Below, piece by piece: positions 7,698-16,203 of a DNA stretch of 22,206 nt. The position numbers and the translations under genes were made by a program. Under the pieces are notes generated by a model. It saw only the letters and a program-made list of their open reading frames with translations. It had not been told where the DNA came from and searched no databases. Position 1 is the stretch's first letter. The number at the start of each line of letters is the position of its first letter. Origin of the DNA: a virus; IMG/VR virus record IMGVR_UViG_3300037517_000870, positions 1 through 22,206 of that record; one strand, given 5' to 3'.

Positions 7698-8247
7698 TCC
7701 AACCCCCTTCCGCATTCCAGCGCAGCGCGTGCCGCTGCTTGAGGCCGGGACCGCTGACCTGATGTCGCGGGAGTGGTATCGGTTTTTGAACCGCAGCCCG
7801 CGCTACGGATCGTTCTACGACACCACAACGCAGACCGCTGCTGCGATTGACACACCCTACGCGGTCACGTTCAACAGCGAGACGGTATCGTTTGCCATTC
7901 AGCGTGGCACGCCAACTTCGCGCATCTTTGTGCCTGATGTAAGCGTCTACGAAATCCAATTTTCGCTGCAACTGGACAAGACCTCAGGCGGCGTAGGCAG
8001 TGTCTTTATTTGGCCGCGCATCAATGGAATTGACGTACCGTTTTCAGCCGGCCGCGCCCGCATTCAAGGCAACAACGCAGAGTTGGTTGCCGCGTGGTCG
8101 TTTATGCTGAACATGCAAGGCGGCAGCTACTTTGAACTGATGTGGGCGGTCGACACGACTTCGGTACAATTGATCGCAGAAGCGGCGACCGCCTTCTGCC
8201 CGGCCATTCCATCGGCCATTCTGACCGTTTCTGAGGTGGCCCTATGA
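7690..8247 (+). CDS. C1q/TNF-like virion protein at the tail-needle position
   Basis: 185 residues. The N-terminal ~40 residues (FRIPAQRVPLLEAG, MSREWYRFLNRSPRY) look like an anchoring peptide. Residues ~42-185 form one beta domain (TPYAVTFNSETVSFAI, SVYEIQFSLQLDKTSGGVGS, VFIWPRINGIDVPFS, YFELMWAVDTTSVQL, PSAILTVSEV) that matches the common phage C1q/TNF-like trimer module. In P22-type genomes the gene after gp10 encodes the tail needle gp26, and the Sf6 needle ends in a TNF-like knob. No long coiled coil is present here, so a full needle is unlikely. A short plug or knob is inferred, with a host-contact domain as the alternative. Confidence 0.8.
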   Translation: MPNPTPFRIPAQRVPLLEAGTADLMSREWYRFLNRSPRYGSFYDTTTQTAAAIDTPYAVTFNSETVSFAIQRGTPTSRIFVPDVSVYEIQFSLQLDKTSGGVGSVFIWPRINGIDVPFSAGRARIQGNNAELVAAWSFMLNMQGGSYFELMWAVDTTSVQLIAEAATAFCPAIPSAILTVSEVAL

Positions 8248-9527
8248 GCTTTAATTTATCTCCCGCACCCCGGCTACAGTTCTTCGACAACGACGGCAAT
8301 CCGCTCGTTGCCGGCAAACTGTACACCTACGCGGCTGGCACGACCACACCGCTTGCGACCTACACAGACTCGACCGGCGCGACGCCCAACACCAATCCGG
8401 TGATTTTGAACTCGCGCGGCGAGGCGAACATTTGGCTAGGACAAGACCCCTACAAGTTCTTGTTGAAGACCTCGACCGACTCCACGATCTGGACGGTCGA
8501 TAACGTCAGTTCCAACATCTCAGCCGCGCGGATCTTGGGTGCGAATGGCACGGCCGCGCTGCCGACCTATTCGTTTGCCAACGATAGCGACAGTGGCCTG
8601 TACCGCGTGGCTGCTGGCCAGTTGGGTCTGTCCGTTGACGGTAAGCCTGTGTTGCGGTCAACCAACGCCGCCATGACCTTTGGCCAAAATTTTACGACTG
8701 ACACGCTCAACATTATCCAGTTTGGCACATTTAATGGCATCTATGTTGGAACAGGCCGCGCCAACAGTTTGCCCACCAACACCGCTGTTGGTCTTGACGC
8801 GCTATATACCAACTCAGCAGGCACAAGCAACACCGCAATCGGCGAAAGCGCGCTGTACGACTCTACAGGAAGCAGCAACACCGCCGTAGGCGCTGCTGCG
8901 GGGTTTGAGGTTACAAACGGTGAGTTCAATGTGCTGGTTGGCGCTGACGTAGCCCTTGGCACGACGAGCGGCACTGCGCTTGAAACTGGCGATTACAACG
9001 TTATTATCGGCGCCGAAGCTGACGTGTCGGCTTCTTCCAGCAGCAACCAGATTGTCATCGGCAACCGCGTCACAGGGTTTGCCAACGCCTATGCGACACT
9101 AGGTGACCAGACCAACAAAGTATACATTCAACTAAATGGTGTAGCTACGACATGGACGGCTGCTTCTGACGCGCGGCTGAAGACTGACATCCAAGACTAC
9201 AACGTCGGGCTTGCCTTCGTAAACGATCTGCGGCCAGTAACGTTTCGTTGGAAAGCCAAGCGCGACGTGCCGCCCGAGTTTGAACGGCTGCACGCAGACG
9301 ACGCCGCGCCGTGCATGGGCGCATCTGATACGACCTACGAAGGCTTCATTGCTCAAGAGGTCAAAGCGGCGATTGACAAGCATCAATTGCCCAACGGTCA
9401 ATCAATCTGGCATCAGGGCGACGACGGCACGCAGAGTCTGTCGCCTGGCGCGCTCGTCCCTGTTCTTGTGCGCGCGATTCAAGAACTGAGCAAACAAATA
9501 GATGAGCTGAAAGCGCTAAAAGCATGA
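8244..9527 (+). CDS. Tail fibre with S74 self-cleaving chaperone domain
   Basis: 427 residues; ATGA overlap with the previous gene. Residues 1-92 are a virion-binding-type domain (LQFFDNDGNPLVAGKLYTYA ... NPVILNSRGEANIWLG). Residues ~179-275 hold YadA-like beta-roll repeats: NTAVG at 179, NTAIG at 196 and NTAVG at 212, then NVLVG, NVIIG and NQIVIG. Residues ~300-427 are a peptidase S74 / endosialidase-type chaperone with SDARLKTDI. Ser308 and Lys313 are the expected catalytic pair, predicting cut-off of the C-terminal chaperone just before Ser308 after trimer folding. GFIAQEV and a terminal helix (AIQELSKQIDELKALKA) complete the family pattern. Likely the main receptor-binding fibre. Confidence 0.9.
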   Translation: MSFNLSPAPRLQFFDNDGNPLVAGKLYTYAAGTTTPLATYTDSTGATPNTNPVILNSRGEANIWLGQDPYKFLLKTSTDSTIWTVDNVSSNISAARILGANGTAALPTYSFANDSDSGLYRVAAGQLGLSVDGKPVLRSTNAAMTFGQNFTTDTLNIIQFGTFNGIYVGTGRANSLPTNTAVGLDALYTNSAGTSNTAIGESALYDSTGSSNTAVGAAAGFEVTNGEFNVLVGADVALGTTSGTALETGDYNVIIGAEADVSASSSSNQIVIGNRVTGFANAYATLGDQTNKVYIQLNGVATTWTAASDARLKTDIQDYNVGLAFVNDLRPVTFRWKAKRDVPPEFERLHADDAAPCMGASDTTYEGFIAQEVKAAIDKHQLPNGQSIWHQGDDGTQSLSPGALVPVLVRAIQELSKQIDELKALKA

Positions 9528-9982
9528 ACGTTCGTAACGCAGACAAGCCAGACTTGGCAGCGTTGGTTGATATGGGGGCCAAGTTCCACGCGATGTCACC
9601 AGTGCATCAAGCGATTCCGTTTGACTACGAGAGCTTTTATCGTTTTTGTGACACGTCGCTTGACAACCCTGACATTGGCTTTTGGGTAGCAGACCAAGAC
9701 GGCGCATTAGTGGGCATGACCGCTGCAATTGTCTACCCAGCCTACTTCAACGCACAGCGCCATATCGCGCAGGAGTTGTTTTGGTGGGTAGATGAAGCCG
9801 CTCGCGGCGTCGGCGCCGGAAAAGCGCTGGTAGAGGCTATTGAAAACTGGGCGCAAAGCACGGGTGCAGACGCTGTCTTCATGCTTGCGTTGGCTGACAA
9901 AAACGAGGAAAAGATGCACAATCTGTACGCCCGCCGTGGCTACCGTCCGCTTGAGCGGACGTTTATAAAAGAGGTGCTGTAA
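9524..9982 (+). CDS. GNAT-family N-acetyltransferase
   Basis: 152 residues, ATGA overlap with the fibre gene. The fold pattern is that of GNAT enzymes: N-terminal RNADKPDLAALVDMG, strand GFWVADQDGALVGMTAAIV, then motif A ELFWWVDEAARGVGAGKALVEA with the acetyl-CoA pyrophosphate loop R94-G-V-G-A-G99, and motif B YARRGYRPLERTF near the C-terminus. It would transfer acetyl from acetyl-CoA to an unknown amine. It sits between the tail fibre and ejection proteins, where similar GNAT genes occur in other phages. The substrate is unknown; a virion protein, a host protein or a small molecule are all possible. Confidence 0.85.
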   Translation: MNVRNADKPDLAALVDMGAKFHAMSPVHQAIPFDYESFYRFCDTSLDNPDIGFWVADQDGALVGMTAAIVYPAYFNAQRHIAQELFWWVDEAARGVGAGKALVEAIENWAQSTGADAVFMLALADKNEEKMHNLYARRGYRPLERTFIKEVL

Positions 9983-11007
9983 TGGCTATCGGAACCGCAG
10001 GGGCAATTATTGGCGGCTCGCTACTAAGCGGCGCGATGGGCGCCCGCGCGTCCCGCAAAGCAGCCGCCACGCAAGCGCAGTCTGCCCGCGAGGGCATGGA
10101 GGCGCAAGAGCGGATGTTTGAGCGCCAGCTTGAAACTCAAGCGCCGTTCCGGCAAGGCGGTTTGGCAGCGCAAAATATGCTGATGCGTGAGCTGCGGCGC
10201 CCCCGACAGTACCGCCCTTCAGCCGGACTGTCGGCTGCGGACATTAATAGCCAACAGTTTCAGCAGACGGCGGGGCTGTCACCGGGCGAGATTGCAGCGC
10301 AACAGTACGCGCCTTCCGAAGGGCTAGGGATTAACGAACTGGCCGCGCAACGGTTCAATTTTGAAGCCGACCCCGGCTATGCGTTCCGGATGTCCGAGGG
10401 GCTGAAGGCGCTTGAGCGCAGCGCCGCTGCACGCGGTGGGCTCCTGTCAGGCGGCGCCGGCAAGGCGTTCCAGCGGTTTGGCCAAGGTTTAGCCTCGCAA
10501 GAGTACGGCAACGCCTTCCAGCGGTTCCAGCAAGAGCGCGCGGCCCGTGCAGGCTTGGGCCAAATGGAGTACGGTCGGTTTGCAAACGAGCAGGCGCGCC
10601 GCGCCGGGCTTGGCCAGACCGAGTACGGCAGGTTTGCTGATGAACAGGCTCGGCGTCAGGCGCTGGGCCAGATGGAGTACGGCCAGTTTGCAGGCGAGCG
10701 CAGCGCGCGCCTCTTGCCGCTTATGCAGATGCAGCAGTCTGGCCAAGGGCTTGCGTCCAACATCGCAGGCCAGATGGCAAACCTTGGCGCGGCCCAAGCG
10801 GGCGCTGCCGGTCAGATCGGCGCTGCTGGCGCTGCTGGCCAGATCGGCGCTGCAAACGCGCTGACCGGCGCGTTTGGCACTGGGGCAAACCTTTATATGC
10901 AAAACCAGTTTATGAACCAACTGGCTGCGCGAAACCCCTACATAGGGCTGACTTATGGCGGCGATCCATACGCCTACGCAGCCAGCTACGGCCAAGGCAG
11001 CCTGTAA
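9982..11007 (+). CDS. Ejection (internal virion) protein, P22 gp7-like position
   Basis: 341 residues. ATG 9982 shares one base with the previous TAA. The N-terminus has a hydrophobic glycine-rich stretch (GTAGAIIGGSLLSGAMG), common at the start of podovirus ejection proteins, followed by charged helices (AREGMEAQERMFERQLETQA). FEADPGYAFRMSEGLKALERSAAARGGLLSGG is a recognisable conserved block of gp7-like proteins; the string is interrupted here at about residue 127-158. Two sets of internal repeats follow or precede it (residues 81-128 and 189-242), plus AGAAGQIGA twice at 273-290. Ejection proteins leave with DNA and form the conduit across the cell envelope. Synteny with P22 gp7 supports this. 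Confidence 0.85.
   Translation: MAIGTAGAIIGGSLLSGAMGARASRKAAATQAQSAREGMEAQERMFERQLETQAPFRQGGLAAQNMLMRELRRPRQYRPSAGLSAADINSQQFQQTAGLSPGEIAAQQYAPSEGLGINELAAQRFNFEADPGYAFRMSEGLKALERSAAARGGLLSGGAGKAFQRFGQGLASQEYGNAFQRFQQERAARAGLGQMEYGRFANEQARRAGLGQTEYGRFADEQARRQALGQMEYGQFAGERSARLLPLMQMQQSGQGLASNIAGQMANLGAAQAGAAGQIGAAGAAGQIGAANALTGAFGTGANLYMQNQFMNQLAARNPYIGLTYGGDPYAYAASYGQGSL
10222..10365 (+). repeat. Three 16-residue coding repeats in the gp7-like gene
   Basis: Residues 81-96, 97-112 and 113-128 align as (A/E)GL(S/G)x(A/G/N)(D/E)(I/L)xxQ(Q/R)(F/Y) units: AGLSAADINSQQFQQT, AGLSPGEIAAQQYAPS, EGLGINELAAQRFNFE. The period is 48 nt. The DNA copies have diverged, so this is an old protein-level repeat, probably a short helical repeat. 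Confidence 0.7.
10546..10707 (+). repeat. Three 18-residue coding repeats in the gp7-like gene
   Basis: Residues 189-206, 207-224 and 225-242 are RAGLGQMEYGRFANEQAR, RAGLGQTEYGRFADEQAR and RQALGQMEYGQFAGERSA, a 54-nt period with high similarity at the protein level and partial similarity at the DNA level. The 18-residue spacing equals five alpha-helical turns, so identical residues would line up on one helix face. Confidence 0.85.
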
Positions 11008-11016
11008 GGAGTCAGC

Positions 11017-12462
11017 ATGGCAATCAACCAACTGATCGCCGCCGGCATTCAGCAGCCTCGGTTTGAGTCTCCGCTGAACATGATGGCGCAGTTCGCCCAG
11101 CTTCAGCAGGCGCAGCAAGCCAACGCGCTGAACCAGATGCGGATGCAGCAGATGGAACGCCAGATGGCGCATGAAGAGGCGCTGGGCGGCATGGACTACG
11201 CGACGCTGTCGCAAAACCCGGAGGCAGCCTTGCGTTACGGCGCGCCAGGACGTGCGCTGTACGGCGAGATGTTGAAGGGTCAACGTGAGCGTCGGCAGGG
11301 CGAGCAAGCCCAGCGTGACGCAGAGCTTAAATCGCTTGGCACATTGCGTTTCGCCCTTGCAGATGTCAATGACCAACCGTCGTATGACCGTTGGCGTGGG
11401 CTTGTTGGGCAGTTGGCGCCCAGTTTGAAAGACGCAGTCAAGCCAGAGTACGACCCGGAAGTGGTCAAACGCTATCAAGTTGAAGCGGACAAACGGCTTG
11501 AAGCGTTCTCGCCAAAACCCACCCAAATGCGGCTGGGCGATCGTGTCGTGACGATCGATACGAACCCCAACAGCCCGACCTACAATCAAGAGATCAGCAC
11601 GCGGGCGATGGGCGTCGAACCCAAGTCGCCAGAAGAACTTGCGCGCATTGGCGCCGAAACCCAGCGAGCACTTGCGGCTACTGATGTATCGCGGGCTGAA
11701 CTGGCGGGCACGCTGCCGGCCCGACCGGGCGTGCAAACAGAGTTGACACGCCTGCTCGCGGAGCGCGACAGACTCGCGCCTAACGACCCCAATCGTGCGG
11801 CGTATGACGCGCGGATTGAAGCGTTGGGCAGGGTTGGTGGTACGACCGTAAATGTTGGCGCAGGCGAACGGGAAGAAGAAAAAGCTCGCGGCGCAGGGTT
11901 GGCTAAAGAAGAAGAAACAGTGTCGACGCTGGCGCAATCTGCCCGTCGTCAGTTGACCTCCATCGATTCTGCACAACGAGTGCTGGACGCAGGCTTTCGC
12001 ACTGGGTTTGGTACGGATGTAAAAGCCAAAGCGGCTAATTTTTTGGCGGCGATGGGCGTCAAAGATGCTGGCAAGTTTGCCACTAACGCACAAACTTTCT
12101 TGCAAGCAATTAAAGAAAATGTGCTTGCAAAGCAGCTTGAGCAGAAAGGTGTGCAAACTAACCAAGACGCCGAGCGAATTGAACAAACGTTTGCTCAACT
12201 TGGCAATACGCCTGAAGCCAACCAATTCATGTTGGATGTAGCTCGCGCTCAAGCTAAACGCTCAATTGAGCAAGACCAGTTCTATCGCAAATGGATTGCG
12301 GAAAACAAAACGATGCGCGGCGCTCGCGACGCATGGTTTGAAACAGAAGGCGATAAGTCGCTGTTTGAGCGGCCCGAACTGCAACGCTACGCACCGCAAC
12401 AGCGTGGTGCGGTAGGTGGTGAGCAGCCGGAAGTAATTGACTTTCGGAGTCTAAAGCGATGA
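11017..12462 (+). CDS. Ejection (internal virion) protein, P22 gp20-like position
   Basis: 481 residues. It has its own strong SD (AAGGAG, 6-7 nt before ATG 11017), one of few in the tail block. Residues ~24-56 are Gln/Met-rich and helical (FAQLQQAQQANALNQMRMQQ). The C-terminal third is helical (NAQTFLQAIKENVLAKQLEQ, RIEQTFAQLGNTPEANQFML) with a WIAENKTMRGARDAWFETEG segment that is common in phage internal virion proteins. Its position between the gp7-like and gp16-like genes matches P22 gp20. I infer it travels into the cell with the DNA and helps form the ejection conduit. Family identity is from order and composition more than from a motif. Confidence 0.78.
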   Translation: MAINQLIAAGIQQPRFESPLNMMAQFAQLQQAQQANALNQMRMQQMERQMAHEEALGGMDYATLSQNPEAALRYGAPGRALYGEMLKGQRERRQGEQAQRDAELKSLGTLRFALADVNDQPSYDRWRGLVGQLAPSLKDAVKPEYDPEVVKRYQVEADKRLEAFSPKPTQMRLGDRVVTIDTNPNSPTYNQEISTRAMGVEPKSPEELARIGAETQRALAATDVSRAELAGTLPARPGVQTELTRLLAERDRLAPNDPNRAAYDARIEALGRVGGTTVNVGAGEREEEKARGAGLAKEEETVSTLAQSARRQLTSIDSAQRVLDAGFRTGFGTDVKAKAANFLAAMGVKDAGKFATNAQTFLQAIKENVLAKQLEQKGVQTNQDAERIEQTFAQLGNTPEANQFMLDVARAQAKRSIEQDQFYRKWIAENKTMRGARDAWFETEGDKSLFERPELQRYAPQQRGAVGGEQPEVIDFRSLKR

Positions 12463-15215
12463 ATGTTCGTTTGCCTGATGGTACGGTCATACAAAACGTG
12501 CCTGACGGCACGACACGCTCGCAACTTATTCAAAAACTGGAGGCCAACGGCTACGACGTGTCCGCTCTAAAAGCGGAAGTAGAACCGGCGCCCGCTACCC
12601 GCACAACTGTTGCGGAAGCGATCCCGTTTATTCCAGGAGAAACGCGGCAGGAGCTTGGCCAAACCGTTCGCCAACTGCGAGCGGGGGCAACGCAAGCGCT
12701 GATGACACCCGCTCAGATCACAGGCGCGGCGCCTATGCTAGGGCTGCCCGCACGGGGCGCTCAAACTGAAGCGTATTTGCGCGAAGTCTACGGTGTTGAC
12801 CCAACGACAACCACTGCAAAGGTTGGTCAGATCGGCACAGAAGTTGCGCTAGGAATGCCGATTGTACGGGCGGCTGGCGCAGCGCTTGGGGCGGCGTCGC
12901 CCGCGTTTGGGCAAGCCGTTAGAACAGGTGGATTCGAGATTCCGGCGGCTGTTCAGGGCGCCAAAGGCATAGGGCTGCGAGCCGCTGGCGGCGGCACAGC
13001 AGCAGTTGTCGGCACCGCGCCGTTCAGCCCTGAAGACGTGATGATGGCGGGGCCGCTTGGCGCCGTCCTAGCGCCCGTTTTCAGGTTAGGGCTCGGTGCG
13101 GCTCGGTCTGTAAAAGGTATGCTGACTCCCGCCGAACAAATTGCAGAGAACGCGCTTTTGAGCGCGGCTGGCGCAGAAGGGGTTAACGCGCTTCGCGCTA
13201 CGCAAGGTATGCGAACAACCCCTGGCTATGTGCCGTCTGTGTCGGAGCGCGTTGTTGAGGGCGGCGTTGAGAACATTGCTTTGGCGGCGCTACAAGACCG
13301 CATTAAACGAGCGCCGCAAGCCGCGCAAATTCAGTTTGATGCAGTGCAAAAGAACATGGGTTATCTGCGCGGTCAGCTTGACCGCATTGAACAGCAGATA
13401 GCGCAGGAAGGCACCCAGCTTGCGCCAGCGGATCTGACGCGGTTGTCAGAAGTCAGAAACAATCTGCAACGCCAAATTGCTGGCGAGGAGCAAAACCTTA
13501 ACGCGCTGATGACATCACTTCGAGGTGAACTACCGGCTAAAACGGTATACCCGGAAGGCGCGGCGCCAGGTGAAGTCATTCAATCACGCGCAGAAGCGCT
13601 GCGGCGCCGTATGCGGGCGCAGGAAGTTCAGCCGGCCTACGCCGCTGCGTTCAACGCCGCTGAAGGCGCTCAGATTGACGTTACTCCGATCGCTGACGCA
13701 GCGCGAGCCGCGCTTGGGCGCCCGCTGGCTGAGTTCGCACCGGAGTCCGCGCCAGCTATCGCGCGAGCGCTAGCTCCGCTTCAGCCCACGCCTACGGCGG
13801 GGCTCATCATTGGCCCAAACGGGCGCCCGCTGACGACCGGTGTCGAATTGCCTACTATGTCGCTTGAGCAGTTGGACGCGCTGCGTAAAGCAATCAATTC
13901 CGACATCGCCAGCGCCCAACGTAGCATGGCAGGGCTGACGCCAGCGCAAGTGCCCGATTTGATGGCGATGCACCGGCAGATTGATGAAGTGATTGCCAAC
14001 ACACCAAACTTGTCTGACGAGGCAAAAGCGTTGTATGGCAGAGCGCTGGAAACCTATCGGCTGCGGTTTGCGCCCGCGTTCAAAGACAACGTCACCGGAC
14101 GACTGCTTAAAGATTCTGCGTTTGGTGAGACGCGCATCCTGCCAGAGAACACGGTCGCGGCCTACTTCAAAGATCCGACCGACACTCGTCAGTTCCTGAC
14201 CACCTTTGGCCAAGACCCGCAAGCGCGCGCAGCGTTTACGCGCGGCATTCAAGACATGTTCCGCGACGCGGTGATCGACCCTGTCACAATGCGAGTGCGG
14301 CCTGACGCGGCCGCAACATTCCTGCAAAAGCATTCCGACAAACTTCAGTTGCTGGAGCAAAACGGCGTCCCCGTGCGTCAGCAGTTAGACCGAATCCAAA
14401 CCGAAGCGGCGCGCCTTACGCAAGGGCTGGATGAGATTGGTTCGTTGCGTGGCGTTTATGGGCAAGAAAACCCGCAAGACATTGTGCAATCTTTGCTCCG
14501 TAGCCCAGCGCAAATGTCTGATGCGTTGCGGCGGTTGTCGCCAGACGGCCGCGAAGCTATTCAAGCCTCTGTAGTGCAGCGCGTCACCAACATGATCTCA
14601 GGCGACAAGCCTGACATTGGTGCGGCAGTCAAACTGCTGGCAGAGAACAGCGGTAGCATTAAACAAGTTATGGGCCGAAGCGGCTTTGCTGACTTGGAAG
14701 CGTTGGTTGAGCGCGCTGGTCAAGTTCGTAAAGTAGCGGCTGAGTTTCAGCGGTCATTGCCTGATGCTCGCGTGCAGCCTAAAGTCCAGCAAATTGTCGG
14801 CAATTTTAGTCGTGAAGACCTCACCGACCTATCTTCTGTTGCAGCCGACATCGCTCGTTTTCAGCGCGCAGAAGGACTTGCAGCCCGAGGTGAAGCGGCG
14901 TCGCGCCCATCCGCGCAACGCCTTGCTACTGAAGCCGCAGAAGAGACTTCTCCAATTCGCGGCTACAATCCGCTTGATCAAGCCACGCAGCTCGCCCTAC
15001 GGGTCAGTCGACATCTTGAACAGCGTATCAACGACAAAGCGGCGACTGAACTGGCAGTGCTGATGTATCAAAAGCCTGATGAAGCCTTGGCGGCTATGCA
15101 GCGGGCGCTAGCGCGTAAAGAGCGGCGCACAATGTTTAGCGGCGCTGCGGGCCGCGCGACGGCTGTGGCAGTGCCTCCTGTAGCTGCGCCGGTTGTTAGC
15201 TTTAGTGAGGACTGA
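12459..15215 (+). CDS. Large ejection protein, P22 gp16-like position
   Basis: 918 residues, ATGA overlap with the upstream gene. The N-terminal ~35 residues (MNVRLPDGTVIQNVPDGTTR, then SQLIQKLEANGYD) are a small domain found at the start of many large podovirus internal virion proteins. Residues ~130-215 contain Gly/Ala-rich hydrophobic stretches (VALGMPIVRAAGAALGAASP, GPLGAVLAPVFRLGLGAA) that could insert in membrane. Residues ~290-350 and 650-830 are long charged helices. The C-terminus (GRATAVAVPPVAAPVVSF) is hydrophobic. P22 gp16 (609 residues) helps DNA cross the inner membrane; this longer protein holds the same map position. No lytic transglycosylase motif is seen. Confidence 0.8.
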   Translation: MNVRLPDGTVIQNVPDGTTRSQLIQKLEANGYDVSALKAEVEPAPATRTTVAEAIPFIPGETRQELGQTVRQLRAGATQALMTPAQITGAAPMLGLPARGAQTEAYLREVYGVDPTTTTAKVGQIGTEVALGMPIVRAAGAALGAASPAFGQAVRTGGFEIPAAVQGAKGIGLRAAGGGTAAVVGTAPFSPEDVMMAGPLGAVLAPVFRLGLGAARSVKGMLTPAEQIAENALLSAAGAEGVNALRATQGMRTTPGYVPSVSERVVEGGVENIALAALQDRIKRAPQAAQIQFDAVQKNMGYLRGQLDRIEQQIAQEGTQLAPADLTRLSEVRNNLQRQIAGEEQNLNALMTSLRGELPAKTVYPEGAAPGEVIQSRAEALRRRMRAQEVQPAYAAAFNAAEGAQIDVTPIADAARAALGRPLAEFAPESAPAIARALAPLQPTPTAGLIIGPNGRPLTTGVELPTMSLEQLDALRKAINSDIASAQRSMAGLTPAQVPDLMAMHRQIDEVIANTPNLSDEAKALYGRALETYRLRFAPAFKDNVTGRLLKDSAFGETRILPENTVAAYFKDPTDTRQFLTTFGQDPQARAAFTRGIQDMFRDAVIDPVTMRVRPDAAATFLQKHSDKLQLLEQNGVPVRQQLDRIQTEAARLTQGLDEIGSLRGVYGQENPQDIVQSLLRSPAQMSDALRRLSPDGREAIQASVVQRVTNMISGDKPDIGAAVKLLAENSGSIKQVMGRSGFADLEALVERAGQVRKVAAEFQRSLPDARVQPKVQQIVGNFSREDLTDLSSVAADIARFQRAEGLAARGEAASRPSAQRLATEAAEETSPIRGYNPLDQATQLALRVSRHLEQRINDKAATELAVLMYQKPDEALAAMQRALARKERRTMFSGAAGRATAVAVPPVAAPVVSFSED

Positions 15216-15216
15216 C

Positions 15217-16017
15217 ATGGCTGACCCGCTCGCCAACCTCCTCGCCGAAAGTGGCGGGCTGACCTTCAACCAAGCGTTCGCCAACGCGCGAGCGCGGGGC
15301 GAGACGACCTTCCGCTGGCGCGACCCCAAGACCAACCGCGTCCAGACCTACACGACCGTGCGGGCTGACGACCGGCCCGCGCGGCCCAGCAACAACGCCA
15401 TGCTGGAGGCGACCCGCGCTCGTCGCGAGGCGACCGATCTGATGGGCCTGCCGATGATGCCCGCTGACCTGCCGGCCAAGGACCGCGAACTGTGGCAGTA
15501 CTACACCTCGCAGGCGCGAGAGGGGCGCATGGCCGAGTCGGACGCCGCTGCCGACCGCCGTCTGATCCAGCGCGCCACCGCGCAGACCGAGGCCGACGCT
15601 GCCGAGCAGCAGTCGCTCGCCGACTCCAGCGACCGCGCGAAGATCTTGGGGCTCAACCGGCAGGCCGCTGACGAGCATCTGGCCGCCATGCGCGACTTTG
15701 AGATGCGAAACGCGATTGAGAGCCAGGTCAACGAGGCGTTCGAGCCGCGCCGGCTGATGATGGAGCGGCTGATCCAGCAGACGAACGAACGTGCTGCGGA
15801 GGTCGCGCTCAACAATTTACGCGCCTACGAGGGCCGCGAGCAGGCTGCCGAGGACGCTTACCGCCAGCAGCAGTACCAGAACCAGTTGCGCGCGCAGGCG
15901 CTTCAGCCGGTGTATCCGGAGGCACTCCTGCCGTTTACGCGTGGGCTGAACGCGCTGCGTGGCTTGTTTGTCAGACCAAGGGCTCCGGCGCAGCCGCGCA
16001 TCGAGCCGACGCTTTGA
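15217..16017 (+). CDS. Uncharacterised alpha-helical phage protein
   Basis: 266 residues from ATG 15217, one base after the previous stop. In-frame codons further upstream would extend into the ejection gene. I do not recognise a family. The N-terminus (MADPLANLLAESGGLTFNQA) is followed by a small domain (TTFRWRDPKTNRVQTYTTV). The rest is almost all helix with high Ala, Arg, Gln and Glu (ATAQTEADAAEQQSLADSSD, RAAEVALNNLRAYEGREQAA), compatible with a coiled coil. There is no membrane segment. Third codon positions are markedly more G/C than in the ejection genes before it. The position after the ejection block suggests a last virion or assembly protein; this is inference only. Confidence 0.78.
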   Translation: MADPLANLLAESGGLTFNQAFANARARGETTFRWRDPKTNRVQTYTTVRADDRPARPSNNAMLEATRARREATDLMGLPMMPADLPAKDRELWQYYTSQAREGRMAESDAAADRRLIQRATAQTEADAAEQQSLADSSDRAKILGLNRQAADEHLAAMRDFEMRNAIESQVNEAFEPRRLMMERLIQQTNERAAEVALNNLRAYEGREQAAEDAYRQQQYQNQLRAQALQPVYPEALLPFTRGLNALRGLFVRPRAPAQPRIEPTL

Positions 16018-16031
16018 ATGGAGTCTTATCA

Positions 16032-16196
16032 ATGGGAAGCATCAACGAAGTGGAGGCCCGACTGATGACGCACGAAGAAGTTTGCGCGGTGCGCTACGAA
16101 GGCATCAACGCTCGCCTCAAGCGGCTGGAACAGATCCTGATCGGCAGCGCCGGCGCTATCATCCTGATGTTGATCAGCTTGGTCATCAAACTGTGA
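16032..16196 (+). CDS. Small one-span membrane protein, XhlA/holin-accessory type
   Basis: 54 residues. ATG 16032 follows GGAG by 8 nt; a TTG at 16014 in the same frame overlaps the previous stop and is less likely. The first ~33 residues are charged and helical (MTHEEVCAVRYEGINARLKR), the rest is a single hydrophobic span (ILIGSAGAIILMLISLVIKL) at the very C-terminus. The layout 'HEE.C..RYE.I..RL..LE' plus C-terminal span resembles haemolysin XhlA-like phage lysis proteins. It is followed directly by a second small membrane protein and the endolysin, which supports a lysis role. A spanin part is less likely as there is no lipobox. Confidence 0.75.
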   Translation: MGSINEVEARLMTHEEVCAVRYEGINARLKRLEQILIGSAGAIILMLISLVIKL

Positions 16197-16203
16197 GGTC
16201 ACT

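Noticed and set aside
10489-12252. Long open frame (587 codons) on the minus strand across the ejection genes
   Set aside because: Composition is Arg/Leu/Cys/His-rich without any recognisable domain. It is antisense to two well-supported virion genes and has no operon context, so it is a by-product of GC-rich codon use.
12459-15215. Possible peptidoglycan-cutting domain in the large ejection protein
   Set aside because: Some podovirus ejection proteins carry a lytic transglycosylase domain, but no catalytic Glu motif or SLT-like pattern could be recognised here.
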